In this document: positions 6,500 through 8,740 of the stretch, in pieces
Layout of the letters: each line of letters starts with the position of its first letter
How positions within the stretch are numbered: position 1 is the first letter of the stretch
From: an uncultured Bacillota bacterium
GTDB lineage: Bacteria > Bacillota_I > Bacilli_A > RF39 > UBA660
Direction: 5' to 3'
DNA: 8,740 nt
Assembly (NCBI GenBank): GCA_947179265.1
Contig: CAMXBB010000043.1
Coordinates: 1 to 8,740, forward strand
Program-made: the position numbers and the translations under genes
Notes under the pieces: generated by a model
The model's input: only the letters and a program-made list of their open reading frames with translations
Told to the model about the DNA's origin: nothing
Databases searched by the model: none

Positions 6500-6514
6500 A
6501 TTAATTATAATTTT

Positions 6515-7153
6515 TTATTTTTTATCAGTTTTATCCTTAACATACTTGGCAATTTTGATTAGTTTTCTTGCCCCTTTATTAACTAGACTTCTAGTTGCAT
6601 CTTCAATCATTTTAGTTGCTTCTCCTAATCTTTCTAATTGCTCATCAAAAACATCAAATGGTGGTAACATTACATCAGGTATGCCTTCTTCTAAAAGAGC
6701 TAGGTACTCTTTTTTGTCTTCAAGAAGTTTTTTTGTTGTAATTACATCACTAAATCCTAAACTTACTAATGTATTATGTACGTCAACAACAGAACGAGCA
6801 AAGAAAGCTATATTTTCTGGAGATGCGATATAAAGATGATTAGTCAGATAAGCTTTAATTGCTTCATCCTCTATACAAAACTGTATAAGATTAGCATTAA
6901 CTACAGCTTTACCTTCCTCTGGATGAGAAGCTTTGAAAGATTCTGCAAAATCAAATAGTCCACTATAAATTCCATAAAACCTTTGTGCTGATTCGCATGG
7001 TGTAGAACCTAAGCATAATAAACTATCCATAGATTGATTAAACATAGATGATACAATTTGACTTTTATTTACTCTGTCATTAAATTTTTTCTCAGCACTT
7101 GCAAGCTCTTCTTCAAGAGCAGCAATTTCATTTTTTAAATTTTCTCTTGTCAT
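6515..7153 (-). CDS. Hypothetical coiled-coil/helical protein
   Basis: A 212-aa protein with no family I recognise. Residues 1-30 (ENLKNEIAALEEELASAEKK and on) have a heptad-like pattern of hydrophobic residues between charges and should form a coiled coil. The rest is mostly helical, with a Ser/Cys-containing region at 41-56, a Pro-rich break at 158-166, and a strongly basic, amphipathic C-terminus (196-212) that could bind a membrane surface or nucleic acid. No transmembrane segment or signal peptide is seen. AGGAGG lies eight nt before the ATG. It is monocistronic, with a promoter at 7242-7270, an 80-nt leader containing a hairpin (7198-7229), and a terminator at 6449-6499. It precedes the other two unassigned genes on the same strand; whether they cooperate is unknown. 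Confidence 0.85.
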   Translation of the reverse strand: MTRENLKNEIAALEEELASAEKKFNDRVNKSQIVSSMFNQSMDSLLCLGSTPCESAQRFYGIYSGLFDFAESFKASHPEEGKAVVNANLIQFCIEDEAIKAYLTNHLYIASPENIAFFARSVVDVHNTLVSLGFSDVITTKKLLEDKKEYLALLEEGIPDVMLPPFDVFDEQLERLGEATKMIEDATRSLVNKGARKLIKIAKYVKDKTDKK

Positions 7154-7197
7154 AATATTTTCCTCCTATATGTTTTTTCATTATTATGAAATTAAAC

Positions 7198-7229
7198 AGA
7201 TGATAATTTAATCTTTCTAAATTACATCT
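7198..7229 (-). promoter_or_regulatory. Leader hairpin upstream of the coiled-coil gene
   Basis: AGATG and TAATTTA (7198-7202, 7204-7210) pair with TAAATTA and CATCT (7218-7224, 7225-7229), giving a 12-bp stem with one bulged A and a 7-nt loop. It lies inside the predicted 5' leader, between the promoter and the ribosome binding site. It may stabilise the mRNA or be bound by a regulator. It has no following T-tract, so it is not a terminator. Confidence 0.45.
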
Positions 7230-7241
7230 AATATGGTTGCT

Positions 7242-7270
7242 ACTCTATCATAAAAATGTATAGAAGTCAA
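7242..7270 (-). promoter_or_regulatory. Promoter of the coiled-coil gene
   Basis: On the minus strand TTGACT (7270-7265, 5 of 6), a 17-bp spacer and TAGAGT (7247-7242, 4 of 6) preceded by TGA form an extended -10 promoter. The predicted start is near 7235, about 80 nt before the ATG at 7153. Confidence 0.65.
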
Positions 7271-7288
7271 TTATATGAAAAGTTAAGC

Positions 7289-7331
7289 ATAAAATAAAAA
7301 CTATGAAATTATTTCATAGTTTTTATTTTAT
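7289..7331. terminator. Perfect 20-bp hairpin terminator after the phosphatase gene
   Basis: Positions 7289-7308 and 7312-7331 are exact reverse complements around a 3-nt loop, with A-tracts and T-tracts on the outer parts. The phosphatase stop codon (7328-7330) lies within the right arm. It ends the three-gene minus-strand operon and can also stop plus-strand transcription. Confidence 0.85.
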
Positions 7332-7870
7332 TCATTAACTAAATATTCCCAACCAGGTTGCCAAGATTTTGTTTTACGCCAATCTTGATCGATAGCTTCT
7401 TCCCATGTCTTTCCTTGAGTCAAGACTTGAAATGCTAGCTGAGGAGCTTTGTGAGCAACGATTGCTATATGTTTACCATTGTAATTCTCTATAAGATATC
7501 GACAGAATTCTTTTATTCTATGTTCAACATCTAACATACATTCCCCATTTGGAAATTTTTCTGAAATATGCTCTTCATATTTGGCTAAACTACTATCTTT
7601 TCCATTGTAATCACCATAATTGCATTCTCTTAATCTTTCATCTTGAATTATTTCTTTTACTCCTTCGAAAGTATACTTTGCTGAATCGATTGCTCTTTTT
7701 AAATCAGAACAAAATACAACATCAAATTGATTTATATCAACTTGCTCTTTTAATGCAACACTTTGATCAATTCCTTTTTGTGATAAATCTCCTGGTAACC
7801 ATCCAGTTGATTTGTGTTCTAGATTATCTGTAGTTGTTCCATGTACAAAATAAGTTATTTTAACTGCCAT
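7328..7870 (-). CDS. Histidine phosphatase (phosphoglycerate mutase-like) family protein
   Basis: A 180-aa cytosolic phosphatase or mutase of the two-histidine superfamily. The N-terminal motif is FVHGTTTDN (residues 8-16), with the phospho-accepting H10 kept but the usual preceding Arg of RHG replaced by V9. Other catalytic positions are present: R59 in CSDLKRA, E82 in LRECNYGDYNG, and H140 in IAIVAHKAP. A VHGTT form is, to my recollection, a recurring sub-branch rather than a decayed enzyme. The substrate is unknown; phosphorylated sugars, nucleotides and cofactors are all typical. The start at 7870 is chosen because AAAGGAGA lies seven nt upstream; an in-frame ATG at 7894 has no such site. 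It is the third gene of an operon, 39 nt after the acetyltransferase. Confidence 0.88.
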   Translation of the reverse strand: MAVKITYFVHGTTTDNLEHKSTGWLPGDLSQKGIDQSVALKEQVDINQFDVVFCSDLKRAIDSAKYTFEGVKEIIQDERLRECNYGDYNGKDSSLAKYEEHISEKFPNGECMLDVEHRIKEFCRYLIENYNGKHIAIVAHKAPQLAFQVLTQGKTWEEAIDQDWRKTKSWQPGWEYLVNE

Positions 7871-7909
7871 TATAATATCTCCTTTAATAATCATATATTA
7901 ACATACAAT

Positions 7910-8320
7910 TTAAAATAAAACCATTCCTTCTCCTAAATCGACATTTGCTCTAGTCTTAAATCCAAATTTCTCATAGAATTTTTCTTTACCTTTAGAAGCT
8001 CCTAAATATGTCCTTATATTAGGATTGATTTTTTTATATTCATCAATTTTTCTTAACAAAGCATTCATAATTTGAGTACCAATCCTTTGCCCTTGATATT
8101 CAGGAACAACCATAATATCTTGAATATAAATGAATATTGTTTTATCGCCAATTAGTCTTCCATATCCAACAATCTTATCATTATCGTAGACACTTACTGA
8201 ATATAAAGTATTATTTAAAGCTTCCTCTATAATGTTAGCGTCTCTAGTACCCCATCCGACTTTATCTGTTAAATAGTTAAAATCATCAACTGATATTTTA
8301 CTATCTACTACTCTTATCAT
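7910..8320 (-). CDS. GNAT family N-acetyltransferase
   Basis: A 136-aa enzyme expected to move an acetyl group from acetyl-CoA to an amine; the acceptor is unknown. The acetyl-CoA pyrophosphate loop is VVPEYQGQRIGTQIM (residues 71-85), preceded by the strand IYIQDIM. The typical C-terminal region KEKFYEKFGF (112-121) follows. The length is that of a single GNAT domain. The start at 8320 is preferred because AAGGATGG ends about five nt upstream; an ATG three codons earlier (8329) overlaps that site and has none of its own. It lies 24 nt after the deoxyribosyltransferase-like gene and 39 nt before the phosphatase gene, so it should be co-transcribed with both. The family is certain; the role is not. 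Confidence 0.92.
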   Translation of the reverse strand: MIRVVDSKISVDDFNYLTDKVGWGTRDANIIEEALNNTLYSVSVYDNDKIVGYGRLIGDKTIFIYIQDIMVVPEYQGQRIGTQIMNALLRKIDEYKKINPNIRTYLGASKGKEKFYEKFGFKTRANVDLGEGMVLF

Positions 8321-8344
8321 TTTTACCATCCTTATACTATTATA

Positions 8345-8740
8345 TTATAATTCATTTTCGATAAATTGCAAAATCTCATTCTTTATAGAATTAATGTCTT
8401 CATCATAATAAAGTATATCTTTAACATTTGTACAGCCTTTAACTAATCCAGATATTTTACTTCCTGATCTAGCAATAACTAATATTGGAATATTTAAGTG
8501 GGTTGCCTCTTGAAGTTCCATTCCTTGCCCTGTGGAAACGCTACTCATTTCAGCAATAACTATATTTGTATCTTTTAAAATATTCATTGCTCTTTCATAT
8601 CTTTCATAATCATTACCAGTAAACTTCATAGTATCTAGTGGACTAAAAATCTCAAGTGGTTGATTTTTTAAATCCGAAGCTTTTATTAATGAAATTAGAT
8701 CTTTATATATATCTTTTGATGATTCTAAAGAACCTAATAC
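8345..8740 (-). CDS. Nucleoside 2-deoxyribosyltransferase-like protein (5' end outside window)
   Basis: 131 residues are visible; the reading frame stays open to the right edge, so the start is beyond it, probably by only a few codons because VLGSLE is a typical first strand. Features match the nucleoside 2-deoxyribosyltransferase family: SPLD at 33-36, YERYERAMNILKDTNIVIAEMS, then the signature STGQGMELQEA at visible residues 69-79 with the probable catalytic nucleophile E76, then LNIPILVIARSG. Family members exchange bases on deoxyribosides or hydrolyse deoxynucleotides; related Rossmannoid folds also bind nucleotide signals. The apparent ATG at 8629 is an internal methionine, since conserved sequence continues upstream of it. 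It is the first visible gene of the operon with the GNAT and phosphatase genes; its promoter is not in the window. Confidence 0.87.
   Translation of the reverse strand, partial: VLGSLESSKDIYKDLISLIKASDLKNQPLEIFSPLDTMKFTGNDYERYERAMNILKDTNIVIAEMSSVSTGQGMELQEATHLNIPILVIARSGSKISGLVKGCTNVKDILYYDEDINSIKNEILQFIENEL

Noticed and set aside
6546..6958. Two plus-strand open frames opposite the coiled-coil gene.
   Set aside because: The sense gene has a promoter, ribosome binding site and terminator; these have none.
7549..7833. Plus-strand open frame opposite the phosphatase gene, rich in Leu.
   Set aside because: An antisense artefact: its Leu/His-rich composition mirrors the coding strand of a conserved enzyme.
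1..8740. TGA recoded as tryptophan, as in Mycoplasma or Spiroplasma.
   Set aside because: The radical SAM gene ends in TGA and tryptophans are encoded by TGG, so the standard code applies.
1..8740. CRISPR arrays, tRNA genes, transposases or attachment-site repeats.
   Set aside because: No regularly spaced repeats, cloverleaf-like segments, transposase motifs or long direct repeats were seen. The inverted repeats are explained as terminators or short regulatory hairpins.

Overview
This is an AT-rich window (by eye about 30% G+C) from a low-GC Gram-positive-type bacterium (Bacillota, or a Mollicutes relative that keeps the standard code). The basis is strong AGGAGG-type ribosome binding sites, TATAAT boxes that usually carry a TG extension, A-tract/hairpin/T-tract terminators, TGG for tryptophan, and one gene (785-1837) that ends in TGA. 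I cannot name a genus. No rRNA, tRNA, transposase, integrase, phage structural gene or CRISPR array is visible. The organisation is short transcription units separated by hairpin terminators, with eleven protein genes, one of them cut by the right edge.

Left part (1-1973): a two-gene minus-strand operon encodes a radical SAM enzyme with extra C-terminal cysteines (785-1837), followed 4 nt later by a class I SAM methyltransferase (109-780). A bidirectional terminator lies at 61-89. A 214-bp divergent promoter region (1838-2051) with a 15-bp palindrome at 1930-1944 separates this operon from a plus-strand orphan gene.

Middle, plus strand (2052-4713): three genes appear to be transcribed separately. 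They are an unrecognised 266-aa protein (2052-2852), a peptide deformylase with altered motifs I and II (2984-3562), and a 359-aa protein with a possible ADP-ribosyltransferase-like core (3634-4713). Terminators follow each one. The second and third promoters sit directly before their ribosome binding sites, so the leaders should be very short.

Right-middle, minus strand (4735-7153): three proteins that I cannot assign to any family. One is a 212-aa coiled-coil/helical protein with its own promoter, leader hairpin and terminator (6515-7153). The other two form a two-gene operon of 180 aa and 355 aa (5830-6372 and 4735-5802). The convergent plus- and minus-strand genes share a bidirectional terminator at 4718-4756.

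Right end, minus strand (7328-8740): a compact operon of a nucleoside 2-deoxyribosyltransferase-like protein (start outside the window), a GNAT acetyltransferase and a histidine phosphatase in which the usual RHG is VHG. It ends in a perfect 20-bp hairpin.

Most plausible novelty: the radical SAM/methyltransferase pair divergently arranged with an orphan protein; the possible ART-like protein next to the deformylase; and the three-gene orphan block. No link among these groups is proven by the sequence. They may simply be neighbouring accessory genes.
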